A stretch of DNA of 64,000 nt from Modestobacter roseus. Its GTDB lineage: Bacteria > Actinomycetota > Actinomycetes > Mycobacteriales > Geodermatophilaceae. Position 1 is the first letter of the stretch. Each line of letters starts with the position of its first letter. The position numbers and the translations under genes are program-made. Below are positions 1 to 7,552 of the stretch, in pieces. The notes below the pieces were generated by a model. It made no database searches and was not told the DNA's origin. It saw nothing but the letters and a program-made list of their open reading frames with translations. The stretch spans positions 2,356,001 through 2,420,000 of the forward strand of contig NZ_VLKF01000001.1 in NCBI RefSeq assembly GCF_007994135.1, read 5' to 3'.

Positions 1-2
1 GC

Positions 3-257
3 GAGCGACTGCCCGGCGCCCGCGACCTGGCGGCGTCGCTGGGCGTCAACCTGCACACCGTGCTGCGCGGCTACCAGGAGCTGCGCGCCGAGGGCCTGGT
101 GGAGCTGCGCCGCGGCCGGGGCGCGTCGGTGCGTGCCGACGCCGCCCCCGCGGTGGCCGCGCTCCGCCAGGCGGTGCACGCGCTGGTCGAGGAGGCGCGG
201 CGGCTCGGGCTGGAGCCAGGCGAGGTCACGGCGATGGTGAGAGAGGCGATGTCATGA
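3..257 (+). CDS. GntR-family transcriptional regulator, C-terminal part (5' end outside window)
   Basis: The frame is already open at the window edge, so only about 84 residues are seen. They hold the second half of a GntR winged helix: the recognition helix region LAASLGVNLHTVLRGYQEL, then the wing GLVELRRGRGASV. After it comes only a short helical tail of about 40 residues, with no room for an effector domain, which resembles the short YtrA-type GntR proteins. The stop codon overlaps the ATG of the next gene (ATGA), so the two are translationally coupled. YtrA-type regulators commonly sit beside membrane or transport genes; the target here is not visible. The DNA contacts of the first helix are outside the window. 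Confidence 0.85.
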   Translation, partial: ERLPGARDLAASLGVNLHTVLRGYQELRAEGLVELRRGRGASVRADAAPAVAALRQAVHALVEEARRLGLEPGEVTAMVREAMS

Positions 258-1234
258 GCGGTCGGGGGAACAGGCGGCTCCGGGAGCTGGCGGCGGGCGC
301 GGCGCCGGTCGCCGGCTGGGCCGTCGGGGTGGCGCTGGTGGCGTCCTGGACGGCCGAGCTGCCGGCCCGGGTGGCGGTCCACTGGGGGCCCGACGGCCGG
401 GCCGACGGGTTCGGCGGGCCGGTGTCGACCGTGCTGCTCACCGGGGTCGTCGCCGGTCTCGCCGCGCTGGCCACCGCCGGTGTGCTGCGCGCCCGCCGGT
501 TCGCCGTCCCCGAGCGCCGGCTGCTCGTGGGCTCCGCGGCCGGCACGGCGTTCTTCTGCGTCGCGCTGCTGGTGGGCGCGCTCGCCGGTCAGCGCGGGCT
601 GGCCGACCCGGCCGCCGCCCCCTCCCCCACGGTGCCCGCCCTGGTGGCGGCCGTGCTCGCCGTCGCCGGCGGGGCCGTCGTCGCCCGGCTGCTGCCGGCC
701 GACCCGCCCGGTGCGGCCCACGCCCGCACCGCACCGCCGGCGACCGCCCCGCGGTTGCCGCTGGCCGAGGGTGAGCGGGCCGTGTGGTCGGGCTTCACCA
801 CGATGCAGCCGGCCGGCCTCGCCGTGCTGGTCACCACCGGCCTGGTGCTCGGCGGGCTGGTCGTGGTCGGGGTCGCCCCCGTGCCCCTGCTGCTCGCCCC
901 GGCCCTGCTGCTGGTCATCGGGCTGGTCGTCGGCAGCGCCCGGGTCTGGGTCGACGAGCGCGGGCTGACGGTCCGCTCCCCGCTGGGTCGCCCCACGTGG
1001 TCGGTGCCGCTGGCCGAGGTCGCCGAGGCAGGCGTCACCGACGTCCGGCCGTTCCGCGAGTTCGGCGGCTGGGGGTACCGGGTGGGCCGCGACGGGCGGG
1101 CCGGCATCGTGCTGCGCGCCGGCGAGGCGCTGGAGGTGACCCGGGGAGACGGGCGGCGCTTCGTGGTGACCGTGCCCGGTGCCGCCCAGGCCGCCGCGCT
1201 GCTGAACAGCCTGGCGACCCGGCAGCGCACCTGA
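254..1234 (+). CDS. DUF1648-domain integral membrane protein
   Basis: A 326-residue protein with several hydrophobic segments (about residues 15-33, 55-75, 90-108, 125-145, 185-225). The N-terminal segment ends in LPARVAVHWGPDG (HWGPDG at 43-48), the hallmark of DUF1648, which often heads SdpI-like or GntR-associated membrane proteins. The C-terminal third is a soluble, beta-rich part with WSVPLAEV and GWGYRVG motifs that resembles PH-like membrane-associated domains. The gene overlaps the GntR gene by four bases, so the regulator probably controls its own operon. Function unknown; the family assignment is good, the physiological role is not. Confidence 0.8.
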   Translation: MSGRGNRRLRELAAGAAPVAGWAVGVALVASWTAELPARVAVHWGPDGRADGFGGPVSTVLLTGVVAGLAALATAGVLRARRFAVPERRLLVGSAAGTAFFCVALLVGALAGQRGLADPAAAPSPTVPALVAAVLAVAGGAVVARLLPADPPGAAHARTAPPATAPRLPLAEGERAVWSGFTTMQPAGLAVLVTTGLVLGGLVVVGVAPVPLLLAPALLLVIGLVVGSARVWVDERGLTVRSPLGRPTWSVPLAEVAEAGVTDVRPFREFGGWGYRVGRDGRAGIVLRAGEALEVTRGDGRRFVVTVPGAAQAAALLNSLATRQRT

Positions 1235-1270
1235 CCGGCTGGTCGGCGCCGCCAGTGCACCCTGCCCCTG

Positions 1271-1288
1271 TTCGTCGCCGGGGACGAA
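1271..1288. promoter_or_regulatory. TTCGT-N8-ACGAA dyad upstream of the S9 peptidase gene
   Basis: Perfect 5-bp inverted half-sites TTCGT/ACGAA separated by 8 bp. The S9 gene has a -10-like hexamer CAGGCT at 1311-1316, six bases before its ATG at 1323, so the dyad would cover about -52 to -35 of a leaderless transcript. The same arrangement recurs at 16887-16904 and 22227-22244, and with one mismatch at 15366-15383. Which protein binds is unknown; the PucR regulator at 7553 is the closest candidate. Confidence 0.5.
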
Positions 1289-1322
1289 GACCCGCCGTCC
1301 CCGGGAGCAGCAGGCTCGGCGC

Positions 1323-3353
1323 ATGGGCCGGCCACTGGACCTCGCGGACGTGCACTGCCTGCAGCTGCCCGACTCGCCCACCATCGCCCCGGACGGACGG
1401 CACGTCGTCTACGTGCTGCGCACGACCGACGCGGACGCCGACGCCGACCGGCGGGCGCTGTGGTCGGTGCGCGCCACCGCCGACGGCTGGGCGGCGCCCA
1501 CCCCGCTGACCCGGGGCACTGCCGACACCGCCCCCGCCTTCTCCCCGCAGGGTGACCGGGTGGCCTTCCTCCGCGCCGGTGACGGCCCGGCCCAGCTGCA
1601 CCTGCTGCCGGTGGACGGCGGGGAGGCCGAACGGGTCACCGCCCTGCCCGCCGGCGCCGGGGCCGCGGTGTGGAGCCCGGACGGTGGACGGATCGCGTTC
1701 ACCGCGCCGGTGCGGCCGGAGACGGACGAACACGACCCGGTGCCGGTCACCCGGATCGGCTTCAAGGCCGACGGCGTGGGGCTGCTGCGCGGCACCCGCC
1801 AGCACCTGCACGTGCTCGACCTGGCCACCGGTGAGGTACGGCAGCTGACCGACGGCGACTGGGACGCCGGCCGCCCCGCCTGGTCACCCGACGGCGCCCG
1901 GCTCGCCTTCGCCGCCGCGACCGACCCGGACGCCGACCTCACCCACCGCACCCCCGTGCACGTCATCGACGCCGCCGGGGGACCGCCCCGGCGGGTGGGC
2001 GACGGCCTCGGCGTCGCCGGCCCGGTGCTCTGGACCGCCGACGGCGAGGCGTTGCTGGTCGCCGGGCAGTCCACCGTCGCCGTCGGCCACACCGGGCTGC
2101 TGCTCCAGCCACGGGACGCCGCCGCCGTCGCGCGGGACCTGGCCGCGCCGCTGGACCGCACCGTCATGCCCGGCGGGCCCGGCTACCCCGGCGGGCTGCC
2201 GCAGCTCACCGCGGACGGCGCCACCGTGGTCTTCTGCGTCCGCGACCGCGGCTGCTCGCACGTGTACGCCACCGCCGTCGACGGCTCGTCCGCGCCACGG
2301 CCGGTGGTCACCGGGGCGGACACGGTCGTCTCCGGGCTGGCCGTCGCCGCCCGCGCGGACGTCGTGGCGGTGGTGCTGGCCGACCCGGCCACCTTCGGCG
2401 AGGTCGCCGTCGTCGACCTGACCACCGGCGCCCCGACCCGGCTCACCGCGCACACCGCCGGCAGCCTCCCCGACGTCGACCTCGTCGTCCCGGAGCCCCG
2501 GACGTTCACCGTGCACGACGGCACCGAGGTGCACGGCTGGCTGCTCCGCGGGCCGGCGGCCGGCCCGGTGCCACTGCTGGTCGACGTGCACGGCGGGCCG
2601 CACAACGCCTGGTCACCGGCCGCGGACCCGGCGCACGCGTACCACCAGGCGCTCGTCGCGGCGGGCTGGGCGGTGCTGCTGCTCAACATCCGCGGCAGCG
2701 ACGGCTACGGCCACGCGTTCTTCACCGCCGCCGTCGGCGCCTGGGGCACCGCCGACGAGCGCGACGTCCTCGACCCGGTCGACCAGCTGGTCACCGAGGG
2801 CGTGGCCGACCCGGCCCGGCTCGCGTTGACCGGCTACAGCTACGGCGGCTACCTCACCTGCTGGCTGACCGGGCGCACCGACCGGTTCGCCGCCGCGATC
2901 GCTGGCGGGGTGGTCGCCGACCTCACCAGCCTGGCCGGCACCAGCGACGCCGGGGAGGCGCTGGGGCTGGAGTTCGGCGACCCGGTCATCGACCCGGAGG
3001 CCGTCAGGGAGCACTCACCCATCACGCACGTGCACCGGGTGCGCACGCCGACGCTGGTGCTGCACGGCGGCGCCGACGAGCGCTGCCCGGTCGGCCAGGC
3101 CGAGCAGTGGTTCACCGCGCTGCGCACCCAGCGGGTGCCCACCGAGCTGGTGCTGTTCCCCGGCGGCTCGCACCTGTTCATCCTCGACGGCCGCCCCTCG
3201 CACCGGGTCGACTACGGCCGCCGGCTCATCGACTGGGCGCTGCGGCACACGACCGGGGCGGGCGGCCGGTCGGTCACCGGCGGACTGTTCGCGCCGGGCG
3301 CCCCGGGTACCCGGGTGGCGCACCCACCCCAGGAAAGGGCTGAACTCCCGTGA
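1323..3353 (+). CDS. S9-family (prolyl oligopeptidase type) serine peptidase
   Basis: 676 residues. The N-terminal two thirds are a WD40/TolB-like beta-propeller with repeated SPDG(G/A) turns. The C-terminal alpha/beta-hydrolase domain carries the family triad: nucleophile Ser506 in GYSYGG, Asp585 in GGADERCP and His617 in GGSHLF. There is no signal peptide, so it should act in the cytoplasm on short peptides (acylaminoacyl-peptidase or dipeptidyl-peptidase type). The C-terminal 30 residues are low in complexity. The stop overlaps the GTG of the M20 gene (GTGA). The start is the ATG six bases after a CAGGCT hexamer, which suggests leaderless transcription. It opens the run of peptide-processing genes that extends to the racemase. 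Confidence 0.9.
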   Translation: MGRPLDLADVHCLQLPDSPTIAPDGRHVVYVLRTTDADADADRRALWSVRATADGWAAPTPLTRGTADTAPAFSPQGDRVAFLRAGDGPAQLHLLPVDGGEAERVTALPAGAGAAVWSPDGGRIAFTAPVRPETDEHDPVPVTRIGFKADGVGLLRGTRQHLHVLDLATGEVRQLTDGDWDAGRPAWSPDGARLAFAAATDPDADLTHRTPVHVIDAAGGPPRRVGDGLGVAGPVLWTADGEALLVAGQSTVAVGHTGLLLQPRDAAAVARDLAAPLDRTVMPGGPGYPGGLPQLTADGATVVFCVRDRGCSHVYATAVDGSSAPRPVVTGADTVVSGLAVAARADVVAVVLADPATFGEVAVVDLTTGAPTRLTAHTAGSLPDVDLVVPEPRTFTVHDGTEVHGWLLRGPAAGPVPLLVDVHGGPHNAWSPAADPAHAYHQALVAAGWAVLLLNIRGSDGYGHAFFTAAVGAWGTADERDVLDPVDQLVTEGVADPARLALTGYSYGGYLTCWLTGRTDRFAAAIAGGVVADLTSLAGTSDAGEALGLEFGDPVIDPEAVREHSPITHVHRVRTPTLVLHGGADERCPVGQAEQWFTALRTQRVPTELVLFPGGSHLFILDGRPSHRVDYGRRLIDWALRHTTGAGGRSVTGGLFAPGAPGTRVAHPPQERAELP

Positions 3354-4555
3354 CCGACCTGCTGGCCGGAAGTGACACCGAGGCACTGCTGCCCGGGATG
3401 CTGGCCGACCTCGAGGAGCTGGTCAGCTGCGAGACGCCGTCGTCGGACCCGGCCGCGGTGGCCGCCGGCGCCGAGCGGGTGGCCCGGCTGGGCGCCCGCG
3501 ACCTCGGTACCGACCCGGAGGTGCTGGTCGTCGACGGCTGCACGCACCTGCGCTGGCGGCTGGGCGGCGGGCCGCGGCGCCTGCTGCTGCTGTGCCACCA
3601 GGACACCGTGTGGCCGCGGGGCACCCTGGCGGAGATCCCGTGGTCGGTGACCGACGGCGTGGTGCGCGGACCCGGCTGCTTCGACATGAAGGCCGGCATC
3701 GTGCTCGCCTGCACCGCGCTGGCCCGGCTGCGTGCCGACGGCCTCGACCTCGACGGCGTGACCGTGCTGGTCACCGGCGACGAGGAGATCGGCTCCCCGA
3801 CGTCGGCCGACCTGATCCGCGCCGAGGCCCGGGACTGCGCCGCCGTCCTGGTGCTGGAGGCCAGCGCCGACGGCGGCGCGCTGAAGACCGGCCGCAAGGG
3901 CGCGTCGATGTACGAGCTGCTGGTGACCGGCCGGGCCGCGCACGCGGGGCTGGAGCCGGAGGCCGGCGTCAACACCACGATCGAGCTGGCGCACCAGGTG
4001 CTGGCGATCGCCGCCCTGGCCGACCCTGCACAGGGCACCACGGTCACCCCGACCGTGCTGGCCTCGGGCACGACGACGAACACCGTGCCGGCAGCCGGGC
4101 GGCTCGCCGTGGACGTGCGGGCGCTGACCGCGGCCGAGCAGCAGCGGGTGGACGCCGGCATCCGGGCGCTCACCCCGCGGGTGCCCGGCGCGGTGCTGGA
4201 GCTGCGCGGCGGCATCAACCGCCCGCCGCTGGAGGTGGCGTCGTCGGCCGCGCTGTTCGCCCTGGCTCAGCAGGTGGCGGCCCGGCTCGGGCTGCCCGCC
4301 CCTGCCGGGGTGACCGTCGGCGGGGCCTCGGACGGGAACTTCACCGCCGGCATCGGGGTGCCGACGCTGGACGGGCTGGGCGCCGTGGGCGGTGGGGCGC
4401 ACGCCGTGGGCGAGCACGTGCTGGCCGGTGAGCTCCCCGCCCGGCTGGCGCTGCTGACCGGTTTGGTCCGCGCGGTCCTCGACGGCGAGCTGGGCACGCA
4501 CGCCCGGGACGGCGGGGGCGTTGGTGTCCCGGACGAAGAGCCCTCCGGTGAATGA
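3350..4555 (+). CDS. M20-family metallopeptidase, probable N-succinyl-L-amino acid desuccinylase or carboxypeptidase
   Basis: 401 residues, the usual length for M20A/CPG2-like enzymes. Visible ligands are His83 and Asp85 (CHQDTVWP), the bridging Asp112 (GCFDMKAG) and the general-base pair Glu145/Glu146 in GDEEIGS, followed by the dimerisation (lid) domain and a closing GGASDGNF/GGGAHAVGE region with the last His. It begins at a GTG overlapping the S9 stop. Directly downstream are a COG3375 GNAT protein and an NSAR-type enolase. In Geobacillus kaustophilus an M20 enzyme in the same gene set removes succinate from N-succinyl-L-amino acids; that role is inferred here from context. A plain aminoacyl-peptide carboxypeptidase is the alternative. 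Confidence 0.88.
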   Translation: MTDLLAGSDTEALLPGMLADLEELVSCETPSSDPAAVAAGAERVARLGARDLGTDPEVLVVDGCTHLRWRLGGGPRRLLLLCHQDTVWPRGTLAEIPWSVTDGVVRGPGCFDMKAGIVLACTALARLRADGLDLDGVTVLVTGDEEIGSPTSADLIRAEARDCAAVLVLEASADGGALKTGRKGASMYELLVTGRAAHAGLEPEAGVNTTIELAHQVLAIAALADPAQGTTVTPTVLASGTTTNTVPAAGRLAVDVRALTAAEQQRVDAGIRALTPRVPGAVLELRGGINRPPLEVASSAALFALAQQVAARLGLPAPAGVTVGGASDGNFTAGIGVPTLDGLGAVGGGAHAVGEHVLAGELPARLALLTGLVRAVLDGELGTHARDGGGVGVPDEEPSGE

Positions 4556-4595
4556 GGAGCCCGCACCAAGCCCGGCGGGGTCTCCCCCACCGACC

Positions 4596-5558
4596 ATGGC
4601 CGGTGTGACCGACCTGATCGACGCGACGCCGGCGTCCCCGCTCCCGGCAGCAGGGGGCACCGGGGTCGCCCGGGCCGTCGCGCGTGCGGCCGCCGCCACC
4701 TCCGGCGTCCGGATCGTCGAGCTGACCGACCTCGCCGAGCTGCGCGCGGTGCAGGCGCTGTTCGACTCGATCTGGCACCCGGCGCCGGACAACCCCCCGG
4801 TGACCATCGAGCTGATGCGCGCGCTCACCAAGGCGGGCAACCCCCTCACCGGCGCCTACGCCGGCGGTGAGCTGGTCGGCGCCTGCATCGGCTTCTTCGC
4901 CGCCCCGTCGGGCACCTCGCTGCACAGCCACGTGACCGGCGTCGTCCCGGCCGCGCAGCGGCGGAGCGTGGGCCGGGCGCTGAAGCTGCACCAGCGCGCC
5001 TGGGCACTGGAGCACGGCATCACCCGGATCAGCTGGACCTTCGACCCGCTGGTGCGGCGCAACGCCTGGTTCAACCTGGGCCGGCTGGGCGCGGTGCCGG
5101 TCGAGTACCTGACCGACTTCTACGGCCCGATGCACGACACGATCAACGCCGCGGACGCCTCCGACCGGCTGCTGACCTGCTGGGCGCTGGACAGCGAGCC
5201 GGTGGTCCGCGCGGCGGCCGGGGAGCCGGTGACGGTCGACCTGCCGGGGCTGCGGGCGGCCGGGGCCGACGTCGTCGTCTCCGCCGGTGCCGACGGCGCC
5301 CCGGTGCTCGCCCCCGGCACACCGGGCCACCCCTGGCTGGTCGGGGTGCCGGCGGACGTCGAAGGCCTGCGCGCCCGGGACCCCGAGCTCGCCGCACGAT
5401 GGCGGGTGGCGGTGCGCAGCGCGCTGGGCGGGGCGCTGGCGGCCGGCGGCCGGGTGCGCGGTTTCGCCCGCGAGGGCTGGTACGTGGTGGACGGCGCAGG
5501 CACAGTCGACGGCGCGGGGACACCCGCCGCCCCCGAGGCCGGGAGGGCCACCCGATGA
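4596..5558 (+). CDS. GNAT-superfamily acyltransferase of the COG3375 type
   Basis: 320 residues from the ATG at 4596; an in-frame start at 4521 would overlap the M20 gene and is less likely. The GNAT core is in the first half, with an acyl-CoA pyrophosphate loop region VVPAAQRRSVGRALK at about 116-130 and the sequence RISWTFDPLVRRNAWFNL that is typical of COG3375 (predicted acyltransferases found beside menC-like genes). In the characterised Geobacillus pathway the neighbouring GNAT enzyme succinylates D-amino acids using succinyl-CoA. The next gene starts 10 bp downstream and is the racemase partner. The C-terminal half is variable and may carry substrate-specificity elements. Substrate assignment is inference. 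Confidence 0.85.
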   Translation: MAGVTDLIDATPASPLPAAGGTGVARAVARAAAATSGVRIVELTDLAELRAVQALFDSIWHPAPDNPPVTIELMRALTKAGNPLTGAYAGGELVGACIGFFAAPSGTSLHSHVTGVVPAAQRRSVGRALKLHQRAWALEHGITRISWTFDPLVRRNAWFNLGRLGAVPVEYLTDFYGPMHDTINAADASDRLLTCWALDSEPVVRAAAGEPVTVDLPGLRAAGADVVVSAGADGAPVLAPGTPGHPWLVGVPADVEGLRARDPELAARWRVAVRSALGGALAAGGRVRGFAREGWYVVDGAGTVDGAGTPAAPEAGRATR

Positions 5559-5568
5559 GAGCCACGCC

Positions 5569-6675
5569 GTGAAGCTGCAGAGCGTCGAGCTGCGCCGGAT
5601 CAGCATGCCGCTGGTCGCGCCGTTCCGGACGTCGTTCAGCACCCAGACCAGCCGCGACATCCTGCTGGTGCGCGCCCGCACCGACGTCGGCGAGGGCTGG
5701 GGCGAGTGCGCCGCGCTGGTCGACCCCCGGTACTCCGCCGAGTACGTCGACGGCGCGGCCGACGTGCTGCGCCGCTTCCTCGTGCCGGCCGTCGCCGCGG
5801 TGCCCGACCTCGACGCGAACGCCGTCGGCCGGGTGCTGTCGCCCTTCCTCGGCCACTTCATGGCCAAGGCCGCGCTGGAGACCGCCGTCCTCGACGCGGA
5901 GCTGCGCGCGGCCGGCCGGTCCTTCGGCGGGTTCCTCGGCGCCGCCACCGACCGGGTGCCCTGCGGGGTCTCGGTGGGGATCATGGACTCGATCCCGGCG
6001 CTGCTGGACGCCGTCGGGGGCTACCTCGAGCAGGGGTACCTGCGGATCAAGCTGAAGATCGAGCCCGGCTGGGACGTCGAGCCGGTGCGCGCCGTGCGGG
6101 AGCGGTTCGGCGACGTCGCACTGCAGGTCGACGCCAACACCGCCTACGCGGTCTCCGACGCCCGGCACCTGGCGAAGCTGGACCCCTTCGAGCTGCTGCT
6201 GATCGAGCAGCCGCTGCCCGAGGACGACGTGCTGGGCCACGCCGAGCTCGCCCGGCTGGTGCGCACGCCGATCTGCCTGGACGAGTCGATCACCTCCGCC
6301 CGGACCGCGGCCGCGGCGATCCGGCTGGGCGCCTGCTCGATCGTGAACGTCAAGCCGGCCCGGGTCGGCGGCTACCTGGAGGCCCGGCGGATCCACGACC
6401 TCTGCGCCGCGCACGGGGTGCCGGTGTGGTGCGGCGGCATGCTGGAGACCGGGCTCGGGCGGGCGGCGAACGTGGCGCTGGCGGCGCTGCCGAACTTCAC
6501 GCTGCCCGGCGACACCTCGGCGTCCGACCGCTACTACGCCACCGACATCACCGAGCCGTTCCGGCTGTCCGACGGCCACCTCGCCGTCCCGACCGGCCCC
6601 GGGCTCGGGGTCGAGCCCGACCCGGCCCGGCTCGACGCGGTGACGACGTCGGTCGAGGAGCTCAGCCTGCGCTGA
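5569..6675 (+). CDS. o-succinylbenzoate synthase / N-succinylamino acid racemase (enolase superfamily)
   Basis: 368 residues from GTG 5569, the normal family length. Enolase-superfamily MenC/NSAR subgroup signatures are complete: catalytic KxK at Lys161/Lys163 (KLKIEPGWD), metal ligands Asp188 (VDAN), Glu213 (IEQPL) and Asp238 (CLDES), second catalytic Lys262 (NVKPARVGG), and the C-terminal WCGGMLETGLGRAAN block. The subgroup contains enzymes that make OSB for menaquinone, that racemise N-succinylamino acids, or both. No men genes are present nearby, whereas a GNAT acyltransferase and an M20 peptidase lie directly upstream, so NSAR is favoured. The gene is 10 bp downstream of the GNAT gene. 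Two strong stem-loops follow it. Confidence 0.9.
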   Translation: MKLQSVELRRISMPLVAPFRTSFSTQTSRDILLVRARTDVGEGWGECAALVDPRYSAEYVDGAADVLRRFLVPAVAAVPDLDANAVGRVLSPFLGHFMAKAALETAVLDAELRAAGRSFGGFLGAATDRVPCGVSVGIMDSIPALLDAVGGYLEQGYLRIKLKIEPGWDVEPVRAVRERFGDVALQVDANTAYAVSDARHLAKLDPFELLLIEQPLPEDDVLGHAELARLVRTPICLDESITSARTAAAAIRLGACSIVNVKPARVGGYLEARRIHDLCAAHGVPVWCGGMLETGLGRAANVALAALPNFTLPGDTSASDRYYATDITEPFRLSDGHLAVPTGPGLGVEPDPARLDAVTTSVEELSLR

Positions 6676-6697
6676 GCCCGGCGGACTCCCGAGCGCG

Positions 6698-6754
6698 CGA
6701 GATCTGCGGTCTCGGGGCCACCGCGGCCGGGAAGCCCCGAGACCGCAGATCTCG
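6698..6754 (+). terminator. Long perfect stem-loop after the racemase gene
   Basis: Arms 6698-6718 and 6734-6754 are perfect 21-bp inverted repeats around a 15-nt loop, starting 23 nt after the racemase stop. There is no T-tract, as is common for actinobacterial terminators. The length and perfection would also fit a palindromic repeat element; no second copy was seen in this window. Confidence 0.6.
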
Positions 6755-6795
6755 TCGCGCGACCGGTCGCCGGCGCACCAGGCGATGAGTTCCGG

Positions 6796-6832
6796 CGCCG
6801 GCGGGCGTCTCATCGATGGGCGCCCGCCGGCG
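6796..6832 (+). terminator. Second stem-loop before the DinB-like gene
   Basis: CGCCGGCGGGCG at 6796-6807 pairs perfectly with 6821-6832 across a 13-nt loop. It lies 22 nt upstream of the ATG at 6855, just before the ribosome binding site at 6844-6848. It could end transcription from the racemase operon or shape the 5' leader of the next gene. Confidence 0.45.
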
Positions 6833-6854
6833 TCCATGGCGACGGAGGCAGCAG

Positions 6855-7469
6855 ATGAACGGGGACGGGGACGTCCGGTCCTGGGTGGGGCGCACGTACG
6901 ACGGGCTCGCGGACCTGCTGGCCACCGGGCCGGCCGGCACCTGGGAGGCACCGACGCTCTGCACCGGCTGGCAGGCGCGGCACGTCGTCGCGCACGTGAC
7001 CATGCCCGCGCGGCTGTCGGCCGAGCAGTTCGGCGCCGAGCTGGCAGCAGCGGGCGGCGACTTCGGCCGGCTGTCGGACACGGTGGCCGCCCGCGACGCC
7101 GCCCTGCCGACGGACGAGCTGCTGGTCGCGCTGCGCTCGCCGGTGCTGCACGCGTGGCAGCCACCGGGCGGGGGCGCCGCGGGGGCGCTGGTGCACGCCG
7201 TCGTCCACTCGCTGGACGTGACCGTCGCGCTGGACCGGCCGCCGGCCGCCCCGGCGGACGCGGTGCGCGCCGTCCTCGACCAGCTGACCGCCGCGCGGGG
7301 CGCGGTCTTCGGCGTGGACCTGGCCGGCGTCCGGCTCGAGGCCACCGACACCAGCTGGAGCTGGGGCGAGGGCACCAGCGAGGGCGACGTCGTCCGGGCG
7401 GACGGCGGCTCGCTGGTGGCGCTGCTCAGCGCCCGCCGGCTGCCCGACGGCCGCGACCTCCGCCGCTGA
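6855..7469 (+). CDS. Maleylpyruvate isomerase-family mycothiol-dependent (DinB-fold) enzyme
   Basis: 204 residues from the ATG at 6855, chosen because GGAGG stands at 6844-6848 with six-base spacing; the upstream in-frame ATG at 6816 has none. The segment TLCTGWQARHVVAHV (35-49) is the signature of the MDMPI N-terminal/TIGR03083 family, with metal-ligand His47 and a second His cluster HAVVHSLDV near 120. Members are DinB-like four-helix bundles thought to use mycothiol as cofactor. The substrate is not evident. It is separated from the racemase by two hairpins and followed 83 bp later by the PucR regulator, so it may be independent of the peptide operon. Confidence 0.8.
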   Translation: MNGDGDVRSWVGRTYDGLADLLATGPAGTWEAPTLCTGWQARHVVAHVTMPARLSAEQFGAELAAAGGDFGRLSDTVAARDAALPTDELLVALRSPVLHAWQPPGGGAAGALVHAVVHSLDVTVALDRPPAAPADAVRAVLDQLTAARGAVFGVDLAGVRLEATDTSWSWGEGTSEGDVVRADGGSLVALLSARRLPDGRDLRR

Positions 7470-7500
7470 CTCGTCCGACCCGACCATGGAAAGCGGCCTG

Positions 7501-7552
7501 ATCGTGCGATCGGACAACCACGGGAGGCCCCGATCTCCCTAGGCTCGGGGAG
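7501..7552 (+). promoter_or_regulatory. Leaderless promoter of the PucR gene with a weak TTCGT-N8-ACGAA-like site
   Basis: TAGGCT at 7540-7545 lies seven bases before the GTG start at 7553, so the transcript would begin at the start codon; the GGGGAGG beside the GTG is too close to act as a ribosome binding site. ATCGT-N8-ACAAC at 7501-7518 matches seven of the ten half-site positions of the dyad found upstream of the neighbouring peptidase genes, and reaches the expected -35 position. Autoregulation is a guess. Confidence 0.4.
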
